Part shown: positions 24,260-35,580 of the stretch, in pieces
Numbering within the stretch: the first letter of the stretch is position 1
How the letters are laid out: each line of letters opens with the position of its first letter
Assembly: GCF_003286085.1 (NCBI RefSeq)
Contig: NW_020825298.1
Coordinates: 744,001 to 808,000, forward strand
Reading direction: 5' to 3'
Origin: Drosophila persimilis
Lineage: Eukaryota; Arthropoda; Insecta; Diptera; Drosophilidae
Length of the DNA stretch: 64,000 nucleotides
Notes under the pieces: generated by a model
Seen by the model: the letters and a program-made list of their open reading frames with translations, nothing else
The model's database searches: none
Told to the model about the DNA's origin: nothing
Translations under genes and position numbers: made by a program

Positions 24260-27200
24260 GTCTGCCCTACCTAAAAAGAGTAGACAAAAAAATAAACAGA
24301 GAATTAAAAGTTTTGATAGATACGGGAGCAACTTCCTGTTATATAAAAAAAGGAATTTACGACAATAAAAATGAATTACCAATCTATAAGAAAGTTGCTA
24401 CAGTGAATGGGTTTTCAATAATTAAATATTTCCATAATATAACAATTTTCAACACAAAGCAAGTGTTTTATGAAATAGATGGAATGGAGGCAGATTTACT
24501 AATAGGATTTAACCTATTAAAGAAAATCGGAGCGGTTATTGATACAGGAAAGGGGACTTTAAGTTATAAAGACAATGAGGAGAAACTAATATATGACGAG
24601 GTCCTTTCTTTAAACAAATTAACCTTTATAGAAGGAAAAACCATCCTTCCGTTGAAGGAATATATAATAAAAAAATATTTTGAAGAAGAAAAAGAAATGA
24701 AAAGCGATTCAGTAAAGGTAGAAGGAAGTTTATATAGCTTGGGATCAAAAAATCCTGAGCACGCCGACGAAGAATTATCCGTCAATAGTTTGGGATTCAA
24801 ATATCCTGAGCCCGCCGTCGTTGAATTATCCGACATCCAAAGTTTTAATAGTTTGGGATTAAAATATCCTGAGCACGCCGTCGTTGAATTATCCGACACT
24901 AAAAGTTCGAATAGTTTGGGATTAAAGAATCCTGAACACGCCGTCGTTGAATTATCCGACAATAAACAATTTAAAAGTTTGGGATGCAAAAATCCTGAAC
25001 GCGCCGTCGTAGAAATATCCGACATTCAAAATTATGCAAATTCTGAATTGAAAAAAATGAAATTGTATAACACAATAACCTACAAAGAGGACAATTTAGA
25101 AAATCTCAGAGAGAAAATGGTATCTATCATCGAAGAAGACCATGCCAATATAAATTTACAGTTACCGTTCAGAACGGATATAAAAGGAGAGATTAACACT
25201 GAACACGATAGACCGGTATATGGCAAGCAGTATCCATACGCTTATTCGGTTAACGATTTCGTTAATAACGAAATAAGTAAAATGTTAGATGAAGGTATAA
25301 TCAGACCTAGTAAAAGCCCATATAATTCACCGGTAATAGTAGTACCAAAGAAGGGAGTAAATAAGGACGGAACTCCTAAGCATAGATTAGTAATAGACTT
25401 TAAGAAACTTAATGAAAACACTATACCGGATAGATACCCTATGCAAGATCCTTCAGTAATCCTTGCCAATTTAGGTAAAGCAAAATATTTCTCGGCCATT
25501 GATTTAGAGTCAGGTTTCTATCAGATTTTAATGAGGGAATCAGATATTGAAAAAACATCTTTTTCCATAAATAACGGCAAATATGAATTTCTAAGAATGC
25601 CTATGGGATTGACGAACGCTCCCAGAATTTTCCAAAGGGCAATGGACGATATACTTAGAGAACAAGTTGGGAAAACTTGTCACGTTTATATGGACGATAT
25701 AATAATATTTTCAAAAACTATAGAACAACATTATAAAGATCTAATTCATATAATTCAGATATTGCAAAACGCTAACATGAAAATTTCACTAGAAAAGTCT
25801 AAATTCTTTCAATTGGAAACCAAATTTCTGGGATACATTGTTTCCCAAAATATCATTAAAACAGATCCAGACAAAATCTCCACAATACAAAACTATCCAA
25901 TTCCTAAAAATATCAGAGAGCTACGTAGCTTCTTAGGACTAACAGGGTATTACAGAAAATTTGTCCGAAATTATGCCACAATTGCCAAACCTTTAACAAA
26001 ATATCTGAGCGGAGTAAATGGGAAAGTTTCACGAAGGGCATCCAAGAAAGCATTAATACAGCTGGATGAACCAGCAATTGGAGCATTTAATAATTTAAAG
26101 GACAGTTTAATAGCACATATTGAATTAGTACAACCAGATTACAATAAAAAATTCACATTAACCACAGATGCATCGGACATAGCAATAGGTGCAGTTTTGT
26201 CGCAAGATGGGAATCCCATAACATTTATTTCTAAAACTTTAAGTAAAACCGAGCAATTATATGCTACTAATAAAAAAGAATTATTAGCTATTGTATGGGC
26301 ATTAAAAAATTTGCGAAATTATTTATACGGAGTGAGTGGAATTGAAATACATACAGATCACCAACCTTTGTCCTTTGCAATGTCGCAAAAAAATCCAAAT
26401 GTTGAAATGAAACGTTGGTATTACTTCATAGAAAGTTTCACACCAAAAATCATTTATAAGCCAGGCTCAACTAACGTAGTAGCGGACGCGTTATCTCGGA
26501 TTAAAATAAATCATATGACAGATAGTGATGTCGACCAGACAGAATCAGAATCAGACATAAATACTCAGCATTCAGCAGAGAGTAGTTTCGAAAACGTCAT
26601 TCAAGAGACTAGCAAGCCTCTAAACCAATTTAAACAGCAGCTACTATTAGCGCAAGGGAGATTCACAGTTCATGAGTTAGTAAGAGTTTATGAAAATACC
26701 CGACATATTATTGAATTTGATACGGTTGACAATCTGCTAATCATTTTAAAAGAATTTATTCAGCCTCACTTAACCACAGGAATACACTGCACTTTAGAAG
26801 ATTTATACCTTATCCAAAATAAGCTAAAGGAAAACTTCATAAATAAATTTCTCTTCACAAGAAAGTTCCTCCAAGATGTAGTAAATTCAGAAGATAAAGC
26901 TATAATTATAGAAGAAACACATTGCAGAGCCCATAGAGGACTAGACGAAAATTACAAACAAATAACTAAGCTGTATTATTGGCCAAACCTGCACAAAAAA
27001 TTAAAAGAATATATAAAAAATTGTGAGATCTGTAACAAAAACAAATATCGGAGACACCCTGTAAAAATTCCAATTGGGGAAGCTCCCATTCCAGCAAAAG
27101 AAGGAGATCAATTACACTTAGACATATACTATGCCCAAAACCTAACATTCATAACTTGTATAGATTCTTATTCCAAATACTTGGTGGTCAAGGAAATTCA

Positions 27201-27783
27201 AAGTAAATTAAACATTGAAAATAAGGTAATGGAAATTTTACAACACTTTCCGTTAGCAACATCATTAATGACTGACAACGAACCAAGCTTTACTTCAGCA
27301 CAATTTAGATCATTCATACAAAGAAGTAACTTAACTATTTATTATGCTGATCCCAGACACAGCACCTCAAATGGTCAGGTAGAAAGGGTACATTCCACAC
27401 TAACAGAAATAGCGCGGTGCATCAAGGATGAACTAAATCTAACAGATTATTCAGAAATAATAATAAGGGCGGCACTGAAATATAACCTGACGATACATTC
27501 AACGACCAATCAAATGCCATATGACATATTGTATAACAAAATAGAACACAAACATAATCCAATATTACTTAAGGAAGCTCAGACCAAAATGCTTAAGATA
27601 CATAACAAAGATAGAAGAGAAAAAGATTATAAAATAGGAGAAGTAGTCTATGAAAAGAAATTCGGGGAAAGAAATAAACTTCAATCCCGATACAAAAAGC
27701 AGGTAGTTAAGGAAAATCGACCGAATAAAATTATAATCAACAATAGAAACAGAATTATACATAAAGATAACATCAAATATTAA
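24241..27783 (+). CDS. pol: Errantivirus Pol: protease, reverse transcriptase, RNase H, integrase
   Basis: About 1,180 residues are translated by -1 frameshift from gag. The only start-like codon near the beginning is a TTG at 24,313. Domains in order: aspartic protease with LIDTGAT (Asp at 24,319); an odd tandem repeat block (24,736-25,038); reverse transcriptase with RLVIDFKKLN, FSAIDLESGFYQ and the YMDD catalytic box (25,687-25,698); RNase H with TTDASDIAIGAVL and HTDHQPL; integrase zinc module (HCRAH ... CEIC, ending about 27,033); and a DDE core with LDIYY, TDNEPS and GQVERVHS. All key residues are present and the frame is intact, so the enzyme set looks functional. It ends 16 bases before env. 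It mediates reverse transcription and integration. Confidence 0.95.
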   Translation, partial: RSAPEVGLPYLKRVDKKINRELKVLIDTGATSCYIKKGIYDNKNELPIYKKVATVNGFSIIKYFHNITIFNTKQVFYEIDGMEADLLIGFNLLKKIGAVIDTGKGTLSYKDNEEKLIYDEVLSLNKLTFIEGKTILPLKEYIIKKYFEEEKEMKSDSVKVEGSLYSLGSKNPEHADEELSVNSLGFKYPEPAVVELSDIQSFNSLGLKYPEHAVVELSDTKSSNSLGLKNPEHAVVELSDNKQFKSLGCKNPERAVVEISDIQNYANSELKKMKLYNTITYKEDNLENLREKMVSIIEEDHANINLQLPFRTDIKGEINTEHDRPVYGKQYPYAYSVNDFVNNEISKMLDEGIIRPSKSPYNSPVIVVPKKGVNKDGTPKHRLVIDFKKLNENTIPDRYPMQDPSVILANLGKAKYFSAIDLESGFYQILMRESDIEKTSFSINNGKYEFLRMPMGLTNAPRIFQRAMDDILREQVGKTCHVYMDDIIIFSKTIEQHYKDLIHIIQILQNANMKISLEKSKFFQLETKFLGYIVSQNIIKTDPDKISTIQNYPIPKNIRELRSFLGLTGYYRKFVRNYATIAKPLTKYLSGVNGKVSRRASKKALIQLDEPAIGAFNNLKDSLIAHIELVQPDYNKKFTLTTDASDIAIGAVLSQDGNPITFISKTLSKTEQLYATNKKELLAIVWALKNLRNYLYGVSGIEIHTDHQPLSFAMSQKNPNVEMKRWYYFIESFTPKIIYKPGSTNVVADALSRIKINHMTDSDVDQTESESDINTQHSAESSFENVIQETSKPLNQFKQQLLLAQGRFTVHELVRVYENTRHIIEFDTVDNLLIILKEFIQPHLTTGIHCTLEDLYLIQNKLKENFINKFLFTRKFLQDVVNSEDKAIIIEETHCRAHRGLDENYKQITKLYYWPNLHKKLKEYIKNCEICNKNKYRRHPVKIPIGEAPIPAKEGDQLHLDIYYAQNLTFITCIDSYSKYLVVKEIQSKLNIENKVMEILQHFPLATSLMTDNEPSFTSAQFRSFIQRSNLTIYYADPRHSTSNGQVERVHSTLTEIARCIKDELNLTDYSEIIIRAALKYNLTIHSTTNQMPYDILYNKIEHKHNPILLKEAQTKMLKIHNKDRREKDYKIGEVVYEKKFGERNKLQSRYKKQVVKENRPNKIIINNRNRIIHKDNIKY
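24736..25038 (+). repeat. Five tandem 51/63-bp repeats inside pol (protease-RT spacer)
   Basis: The units start with codons for SLG at 24,736, 24,787, 24,850, 24,913 and 24,976. The first unit is 51 bp and the next four are 63 bp each. Each encodes a variant of SLG-x-K-x-PE-x-A-V-V-E-L-S-D plus a variable tail of four to six residues. Spacing is a multiple of three, so the frame is kept. The consensus core is well conserved at DNA level (GCCGTCGTTGAATTATCCGAC), suggesting recent expansion. Confidence 0.9.
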
Positions 27784-27799
27784 ATATTTTTTCCAGAAA

Positions 27800-29222
27800 A
27801 TGTATGCGAATATACTAATACTGACTTTTGTTATATTGACGACTGCGGAAGTAATTGACTATACGCATAGTGACTATCTATTGCTCAAAGACGACAGAGA
27901 CGTTTACACTTATGAAACATACGCTGAACTTTTCCATATTACTAATTTGAGTTTTTATAGAGAGATAATTGATAAAGAATCCAAATATGTCAACAAATCA
28001 ATTAATTCAGACGATGAGTGGGAAATATCAATGGACTTAAGTCTATTAAAATTAATGATTTCAGAATTAGTTCCAAAACGGAAAGAAAGGGGAATAAATG
28101 AATTAGGTACCATTTGGAAATGGATAGCAGGCAGCCCTGATCATGACGACTTTTTGAAAATACAAAATAAAGTAAATGAATTAACTGAAAATAATAATAA
28201 ACAATTTGTAATAAATTCCAAATTTTTCAAAGAAATTGAATTGCTATCAAATTCATTAAAGAATGTCATCTTCAATGAAGAAACGATACTGAGAAAGCAT
28301 CGTTTAAAATTAATAACTTTTGACCTACTAAATTTAGTTGATACCATAACCCTCTTAAAAGTAAACATTTTCAATACAAAAATTTTAAATAAAAACGAAA
28401 TAGAGGACATTTATAAGCATGAAAAACATAATGTTGAACTGTCTGATCTGTTGGACATTGCAACGGTTAAAATAATTCGAAATGCAGATTTAATAATCAT
28501 TTACATAAAATATCCTCAAATTAAAGATATTTGCAAGTTTTACCATGCAAGAGCCATCTCACAAAATGATGGAATGTTAGTTATAAGTGAAAAAGTTTGT
28601 GAATGTAAGGAGAAATACTATTTAATGAATAATTTTAAAAGTGAAACTTTTAACAATTACGCACAAATAAATTTAAAGAGTACCTGTTTCACCAATTTAC
28701 TTAATGGCTTTAAAGCCAACTGCACTAAAAAAAGGGAAAAAAAACAAAGAAATAGACATCATTCAGGATGGTGCCATATTAGTTTCAGGCAAAAATATCG
28801 TAGACAATACTACTTTGTTAGGATCGTATCTCCTTATATTCAACAACACAATTGTAATAAATAATATAAGCCACATAAATGATAAGGGTAAAATTCTAAA
28901 ATATATATCGCATCATAGATATAGCGATTTTGAATTAGTTGATTATATACAATCAAATGATAAGCAATTTTCTTTTGATAATGTTAATATTTTAAATCCC
29001 CTTATAACATTAGGTAATACGGCCTTACCATTAACAACATTATTTTTAATCATTTTGATATTGTTAATGTTATTTTACTTCTGCTATAAATTAACCAAAT
29101 TTGTACTTATTAAATCAATAAGAATACCGTCAGAAGAAATAGTGGAAAGCAACATTCAAATACTGTCAGAAGAAATTAGAGCTCTATCAGAACTTCAAAA
29201 TGTATCGGGACGAAACATTTAA
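27800..29222 (+). pseudogene. env: Errantivirus Env, interrupted by a frameshift
   Basis: An ATG at 27,800 opens a frame with a hydrophobic N-terminal signal (about residues 1-17), a basic R-K-E-R cleavage-type site at residues 94-97, and then the conserved errantivirus/baculovirus-F fusion motif G-x4-G-x3-K-x3-G-x2-D-x2-D (residues 98-117), followed by a heptad-rich stretch. This frame ends at 28,864. The C-terminal part continues in another frame (open from at least 28,704 to 29,222). It contains N-glycosylation sequons, a membrane segment (about 29,018-29,090) and a cytoplasmic tail. The two frames switch at the A7-GGG-A8 tract at about 28,727-28,744, where one extra base (or two missing) breaks the gene. 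The break could be genuine or a homopolymer sequencing error. Env would mediate membrane fusion, and it is normally made from a spliced RNA. Confidence 0.88.
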
Positions 29223-29223
29223 G

Positions 29224-29232
29224 AATGGGGGG
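29224..29232 (+). promoter_or_regulatory. Polypurine tract for plus-strand priming
   Basis: AATGGGGGG ends exactly at the first base of the 3' LTR (29,233). It overlaps nothing coding, since the env stop is at 29,220-29,222. It matches the usual position of the plus-strand primer. Confidence 0.8.
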
Positions 29233-29764
29233 AGTTAACGTACCCAATTCCATTGAGCTCTTATACGAGTTGTAAACAATCTTTGGTTTTCCAAAACGAA
29301 AACAATTTCAATCTTGGGCCTCCGCCTAATTGATTTCTAAGATGTACAATCTCAAGCGCCCCCGCCGCAATCCCATTCTTTGACACTCGCCTAAATGGAA
29401 AACCAATGTTTGCCCACACCCGGCTTCTCATAAACAATCTCACTCCCGGCTTTCTGCAGATCCTGCACTTTAGGCCTTTTACAGTTCTCTCTTTGGATGA
29501 CGAAATCTAATACTCGGGATGGCGAAATCAATTGAAATGTTTATAGAAAAACGATTCCCGAAAGGGATCAACGATGCAAAGATCAGAAAGTTCAAATCAG
29601 TCTTGATCCAGCAGCGACACCGCAAAGTCTAGCTAAATATTAAGATCGCGCAATCCCTTGGCCCGGAATTCCTTTGTGACCCTCTACTTAAATCTATATC
29701 AGTGAAGTTCGAAGTAAAATAAAAACTTTTTAAAAACACAATCCGCTACCGCAGTTGTTTAATT
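29233..29764 (+). repeat. 3' LTR (532 bp)
   Basis: It is the same length as the 5' LTR, and no difference was found by eye. The offset of 7,325 bases is constant from start to end. It is followed by the right copy of TGCA. Confidence 0.96.
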
Positions 29765-29768
29765 TGCA
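29765..29768. repeat. Target-site duplication (right copy), TGCA
   Basis: It matches 21,904-21,907. Confidence 0.85.
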
Positions 29769-30511
29769 TGTAGTACATACCATGTACAGGCATAAGTACG
29801 TACATGTGTATGTATATGTGTGTTCATTTATGTGGGGGACGGCAGTGGGGTCTGTGGAAGCCGCTGCCCAATTTGGCGCTTGCATTGACTGCGTTTCATG
29901 CTCTTTGCCTTTGTTTCTGTTTCATTTTGCTTTTGTTTTTTGGGTGGGTTTCGATTTCAATTGGTTTGAACCAGTTTCATGAGCGAAATGAGAATGGGGG
30001 CACATAATGCCTGAATATGGAGCATGCTATACTTGACACTGAAAATGTTGCCCAAGAACTATGCTTCTTATATGTACATACATATGTATGTCTGTCTGTA
30101 CAACATGTACACGAAAACTTAAGAAGTTCAACGAATGAAAGATTGGAGAATCATAATAATACATACGGTACAATCAGTAGTTAAGATGGTTACATTTGCG
30201 ACCGACTATTTTCTCTCATGATCTCTTATGGGAACATGACTATTTTTTTTGAAAATTCTGCATTAATAACATTTTTCTATTCCTTTTCAAGAAAAGAGGA
30301 CCATTCCAACTCAATCCACCTTAACTTATATCACCTCAACGAAGTTTCAACTGCATTAAACATGATCTCGCAGTCGATAGGCTTATTTAGGATTATTTAG
30401 TTATCGTAGGGCCAGCATGCAGGGCATGCATTCCTCGGATTCGTCTCCTCTTAGTTTGTCTTCATTTTGTTTCGAACTGTCTTTAATCTGTAAAATTCAT
30501 AACGAGTGAAA

Positions 30512-30540
30512 ATGGCAGTCGTACAGCAGGAGCGACCCAA
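30512..30540 (+). CDS. Candidate short first coding exon
   Basis: An ATG in good Drosophila context (GTGAAAATGG) opens nine codons (MAVVQQERP plus two bases) and runs straight into CCCAA|GTAAGCG, a near-consensus 5' splice site. Without splicing the frame stops one codon later at TAA. The arrangement of start codon, short charged peptide and donor is typical of a first coding exon of a long gene. No matching downstream exon could be proven: the candidate exon at 38,224 is in the wrong phase. The protein is not recognised. Confidence 0.3.
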
Positions 30541-31207
30541 GTAAGCGATAGGAAAATAAGCAGTGCAGGTGCAGTGCACAGAAGAAACGATTCAAATGAT
30601 CAAATATAAATGATTAAAACTTTGAAAAACAAGGGAAATTCGGACATAATCTTCAAAGAACAAAAAATAACTGCTACGCAGTCAAGAAACTGCGTTTTGA
30701 GCTCATTTCACTTATTCATTCACTCATTCATACATACCTTCATTCATTCATTCACTCCCTCTTCTTCGCTCTCTTGTTTATTCCCTCATTCATTCAAAAG
30801 TAAGGCGAAAAATAAGAGAAAACAAAACCAACAATGGGAACGGAAGGAATAAGAAAGACAACAAAAGATAAAAAAGGGTTTCAAGGACATTTTACACATA
30901 ATTTTTACTACCTTACACGCTTTCCCCCGGCAGGCGACAACAGAGTTTTCGAAAGAGGCACGAGGGGTACGGTTCCGTAAGTGGAAACCCCAGCTAATGT
31001 AATAATTTTTGCGCTCTGCTTTTTTTGAAAGATGTAAGTGTAAGAGTGTTCAACGCTGCTCCTGTTGCTCCTCTTCTGCCACTGCCTCTGCTTCCGAGTT
31101 GAATGCTCTATTACGCTCAATCAACGACGTTGACGATGCCGACGACGACATGACGCCTGCAGAAGTAGTAAAAAAAAGGAAAGCTAGTTTAGGTATCCGA
31201 AGGTTTG

Positions 31208-31378
31208 ATACCCTTGAAGATCGATAGATTAAATCTGTACAAACATACAGATTTGTATCACAAAAACGCTCGTTTCCCCTGATTTTTAGTACGATATCTA
31301 AAGGATAAACTAATGCGAACTCTGCTTCCAGCAATGAGAAGCAATAGACAAAATCATCATACCCCCCTCAAGGGTATA
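31208..31378. mobile_element. Short inverted-repeat relic, DINE-1/mini-me-like
   Basis: GATACCCTTGAAG at the left is inverted relative to CTCAAGGGTATAAT at the right, about 170 bp apart. The right end itself forms an ATACCC...GGGTAT hairpin (31,359-31,377). TATACCC ends with a terminal hairpin are characteristic of DINE-1-type (Helentron-related) elements. The body carries no frame and no GTCY array, so it is a fragment or a very short derivative. Confidence 0.4.
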
Positions 31379-32320
31379 ATACATAAGTGTTGAAAAAAGG
31401 GAGTGAGGTCGGTGAACGCGTAGAACGAGTGAAAAAGGTGAAGTTCTAGGACGACGACATTGATTGCCTTTTCACCTTTGGCTCTTAGCTTTATTATTAC
31501 CGCTTTCCTCCACATCTCCCCACCCTTTCAAACGACTCCACTCCACATGTTTTACTTTTACTTTCCCTTTTTTTTGTTTACCTTGCCGTAGTAGTCCTAC
31601 GGCCAATCGATTATTATGATTTGGGTGAATGAACTTGAGTGGGCTGACAACATTCTTATTTCCATATGAACAGCGTCTTTTATGTACGCTTTTTTGTGCG
31701 TAAGGAAATGCAATATGATATTCTCATAGAAAACCAGACTCTAGAAGTAGTAAACAAAGGGGAAGAAAGCAGTTGCATTGCTGTTCATAAGAAGCAATTA
31801 GAAGAGCACGTCGGAGGAGAAGAAAATAGCTAAAATAAGTCACCAACTAAAAAAGGAAAAGCATAGAGCGATTCTTTTAGGAAGCAATTCGAAGAGAAGA
31901 GGAGTTAGGGCTGCCAAATAAGATCTAGGGAGAACAAGAGCGATTTTCCAGAGATACTCTTAAAATGGAACTGCAAAGTACTAATAGAAATAGCTCCTCA
32001 AAAGCTCCTCCTAATCTGAACTCTTTATAATTAAGAACTAAATAAGTAATCCCAAACTAGAAAAGAGGATGAGAGGAACAGCTGAGAGGAGAACTCCACA
32101 ATTTGCTAAATAAACTGAAGCGCAATAGGAATTAGAGCACGAGGAAGAGTCAGTAACAGCGGGTGATGGATGGACGGAGCGAATGAGAGCGGTAATGATG
32201 TTGTATTACGGCTGGGTGGCTCAGCGAGAGAGAGAGAGCGAGAGCGACTGCGGGAGAAAGGGATGGAAATTAGGTCACGCACGCATGTTGTCGCTGCAAC
32301 AACAACGCACTTACGCAGAA

Positions 32321-32366
<46 letters not shown>
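32321..32366 (+). repeat. (GA)n microsatellite
   Basis: A long GA tract following a shorter GA-rich block at 32,225-32,245. It may bind GAGA factor. Confidence 0.9.
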
Positions 32367-32370
<4 letters not shown>

Positions 32371-35300
32371 CTAGACGATGAGATACGAGATATCATCCGC
32401 ATGGCAATGCCAAACTACAGCCAGACAATGCGACGCGACGGCTGCAGGCAGGGAGAGTGTAAGAAGTGCTGGAGGGAGAGCTAAAGGGAAAGGTAGAAGC
32501 AGAGGACGGAGACGGCAAGTCGTTTTAGTTGGGCGGTGGTGTGGCGCATGCAAAGTATAACCAAGGCACAGTAGTGACAGTATAGGTATAGGTGAAGGTA
32601 TAGCCCGATATTTGCATTCCCCAAAGGATCACCCTGCCTGGCCTGTATAATGGAGTAAGCCATTGAACAACAATGTATGTTTTATGGCTTCCAAGCCTTG
32701 TTGCAACATGAGGTTGACCATCTATTGATGTTCAGCATTTGGTTCAAGCTTAGTGATTGACCCAGCCCCCTATCTCTATTGATGAATGCAAGAAATCCCC
32801 CAAAACTATTTGAAATCGTATGTATCTACCATCCTTTAAGTTGCTCTTTACTTGTTTTCACTGTGGATCCAAATGATTCAAAATTGTTTGCTTCTGTTTG
32901 GTGCAGTCGGTGGGCCATACACTCTGCCCCTGCCACACCAAAACTTCCACCCCTCTCTCTTTTCGACTGCAATTCTAGAACAGAATTTGAACAAAATTTT
33001 TTGTTCGCTTCAGTTTTTGGGTTTTGTGTGCTTTTTTCGGTTTTTCGTTCGGTGAGTGGAAAATTGGGTCAATGCATGTAATTTGGAGTGCGCCCTGTCT
33101 CACCCGTACAGTGGGACCTATCTACACGCACAGATGCGTTCGGGCTTGTGTGTTTGTGGATGTTGCAACGATGGCTCTGTGCCACTGCCACCGCCACTGC
33201 TGACGCAGTTGATTGCTACTGCTGCTGCTGCCCTTTGTTGTTGTTCTCCCTTTGATCTTCGTTCTCATTTTGGTTTTGGTTCCCATTTACTGCCGCCCTC
33301 TTGCTGGGCCTCCCACTGTGCGTGCCACGGTGTGGCAACATTCTGAATGCAATCTATCAATCGTTAGCGCTGCTGCTGCTGTTGATTCTGTCGCAGTCGG
33401 CGCGCCTCTGCCGGCGTTTTTGTTGTGTTCAACCACTGAGCAATTATGTAATTCTTGCCACGCTGGGTCTGGTTGGGGAAGGCCTGGGATATTTCAGCAG
33501 AGGGATTTGTTAACCGCCGAGAAAGAAGAATCGTCGAATAAGTGATAGTTGGGAAGATCGATTGGCAGCAAACGAAGGCTTTCACGGTTTCCATCATTAC
33601 TCTGATGATTGGAGGAGACTGTGTAAAAGAGAAGCGAATGTTATTCGGAAATTCCAACCTATCTGTGGCATAGGGTTGGCTTAAAGTTCCAGCATCTGTA
33701 GGGATTGCAAAATAATTAAATATTTTATATTTTAGTATTCACAAATGCCCTTGCCGCCCTTCGACTGTGCCTCCCACACTACTCCCCGCAATGTCTTAAG
33801 TATCTGCCACACAATTGAATTCTTCCGGTTTCTGTTGCAAGCAGAAATCTTTTACGTCATGCTATACAAAATTTAGCTCAACATTTACAATTCATGCATA
33901 ATAAACAAATAAAGAATACTTTCAGAATTGCCTATGAACATTGCCCTGTCTCCGTCTCGGTCTCTGTTTCTGATTCTGAGATACTCATTCTCTGATGTTT
34001 TCTCTTGCTTGTACTTTTTCTGGGAAGCCCTTTAAATTGTGCAAGCTTTTCAACTTTTTGGGGGTTTTTTTGCATAAAAAATAAATAAAAAGGCAGAAAA
34101 AGAGCAAAGAAAACTGGGGAAAACATCATGGACAATTGTGGCTGGTGAAATTGTTTGGGGTTTTCCGCCTGTTATACACATTATACAGGACTTTGTCTTG
34201 CCTGTTTTCTGTATTCTGTTTTTCTCTCTTTTTTGAGTTAATTTAATTTATGGTCAATTCGGTCGGAGGTCCTTGTTTTGGTCCACTAAATGTGATTTTA
34301 TTATGATGTGATAATCCTAATGGGTATGTTCGGGGATCAGAGACCAGTTCGAAAATTACTATCTTTCAAAATGCCTTAGGAAGGAAAACTCTGTTTAAAA
34401 AAATTACACAAAAGATGCCATTTAAATTCTGTTTCAGAATGGTCATCTTTATTTCCAGCACAAAAACAAATCGCTCTAAAAATCCATTCTTAAAATGGAG
34501 TAATTAACATTTATCCCCCACCCATTCTGCACTATATTATTAACAAATTTCTAATAAGTGCTTTTGGTAACCTTCGCCCATTTTAAACCTTCTGTTTTTT
34601 TAGGTTAAGATGCTCTCGTGTACTTCCTCCCCTTACCAGAGACATAAAGTTTCTCTTCTCGACTGGGGAAAATCGCAGGCAATTTCGATTCCCACGCGTG
34701 CACAGTTTACGCCAGCGAACTAATTGCAAATTAATGACTTTACCAAAACTCACAGCAGCAGCAACAAGGACTGAACAGAGGGGAAGGGAAGGGGTTGGAG
34801 GAAAAGCAACCGCAGCAAGAGCTCTAAGAACTATGAGATACATATTTGGCATTAGATATTTGCACATCTTTAAGATGCTAGCACTGCCTACGAATACGCG
34901 TAGGGCCGAGCCCTTTGGGCTTCAGTTAATCAATCATTTTGTCTATTACATGCCTCGGCTCGTGGCTCAGGGATCGGGGCTCCGCGTGAAGCAAAAAAGA
35001 AACAGTTTCTATCATGTCTGTCAATTTGTAGTTAATTACTTTGGTGTCTGTGCCTGTACTCCCAGAGATCGATGGCAGAGCGATAGGGATGGCCATACAC
35101 CACTGCAATTCTGAAGTTTATGCGCTCTCTGTCCGTCTCCCTCTTTCTCCTACCCGTCGCTTATCTCTGCCGGTGTTGCACTTGTGCTTGTATGCGCCGA
35201 CTGACCGCACATGTGTGCGTGTGTGCGAGAGAACAAGCTTTTTGCGAAAGCTATGGCGAAGCCGAAGATTCTCATTGGATGCGCAAAAATGGCGATTGAA

Positions 35301-35557
35301 TTGATAGCGAAAATATGTGCAGGGAATGGGGAAAGAATTGCAAATTGAGTAGAGTAAATATTTGTGAAAATTGTTGCATGCTCTTTAAAAAATGTTGTAA
35401 AATGTTAGAAACTAATAAAAATATGATCAACATACCCAACGCGAACACCTTACCTGTGTACATTTTCCTCGATGCAAAAATTGGTTCAACAAACGAAAAA
35501 GTAAATCAAGTTTCGACATTGTAGAAAATCGAAAACATAGAGAATTGTAGCTGGATC

Positions 35558-35580
35558 TACCCTTGAAGAGGGTATTACGA
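35558..35580. repeat. TACCCTTGAAGAGGGTATTACGA hairpin, dispersed family
   Basis: TACCC and GGGTA arms with an eight-base loop are followed by TTACGA. The AGGGTATTACGA end also occurs near 11,216 and 60,020, with a variant near 53,943. This suggests a dispersed short-repeat family, possibly DINE-1-derived. The following GTTTGCAACGC motif also resembles the DINE-1 body, from memory. Confidence 0.4.

Larger units (their letters stand above)
21908..29764 (+). mobile_element. Full-length gypsy-class LTR retrotransposon (errantivirus), 7,857 bp
   Basis: The element is complete: 532-bp LTR, tRNA-Lys primer site, leader, gag, -1 frameshift, pol (protease, reverse transcriptase, RNase H, integrase), env, polypurine tract and 532-bp LTR, flanked by a TGCA duplication. 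LTR ends AGTTA...TAATT, the tRNA-Lys primer site, the lack of a CCHC knuckle in Gag, and an env frame place it in the insect errantiviruses (Ty3/gypsy, Metaviridae). The gypsy-like subgroup is inferred from the LTR start and primer. The two LTRs appear identical in sequence and length, so insertion is recent. The only clear defect is a frameshift in env. The element lies in non-coding, probably intronic or intergenic, DNA. Confidence 0.97.

Noticed and set aside
24313-24315. TTG as an independent start of pol
   Set aside because: It lies inside the protease active-site segment and would truncate the domain. The frameshift site explains pol expression.
31009-31227. 72-codon plus-strand frame with acidic, protein-like C-terminus
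   Set aside because: The last residues are encoded by the GATACCCTTGAAG end of the inverted-repeat relic, and the N-terminal part is serine/cysteine repeat. No splice sites support it.
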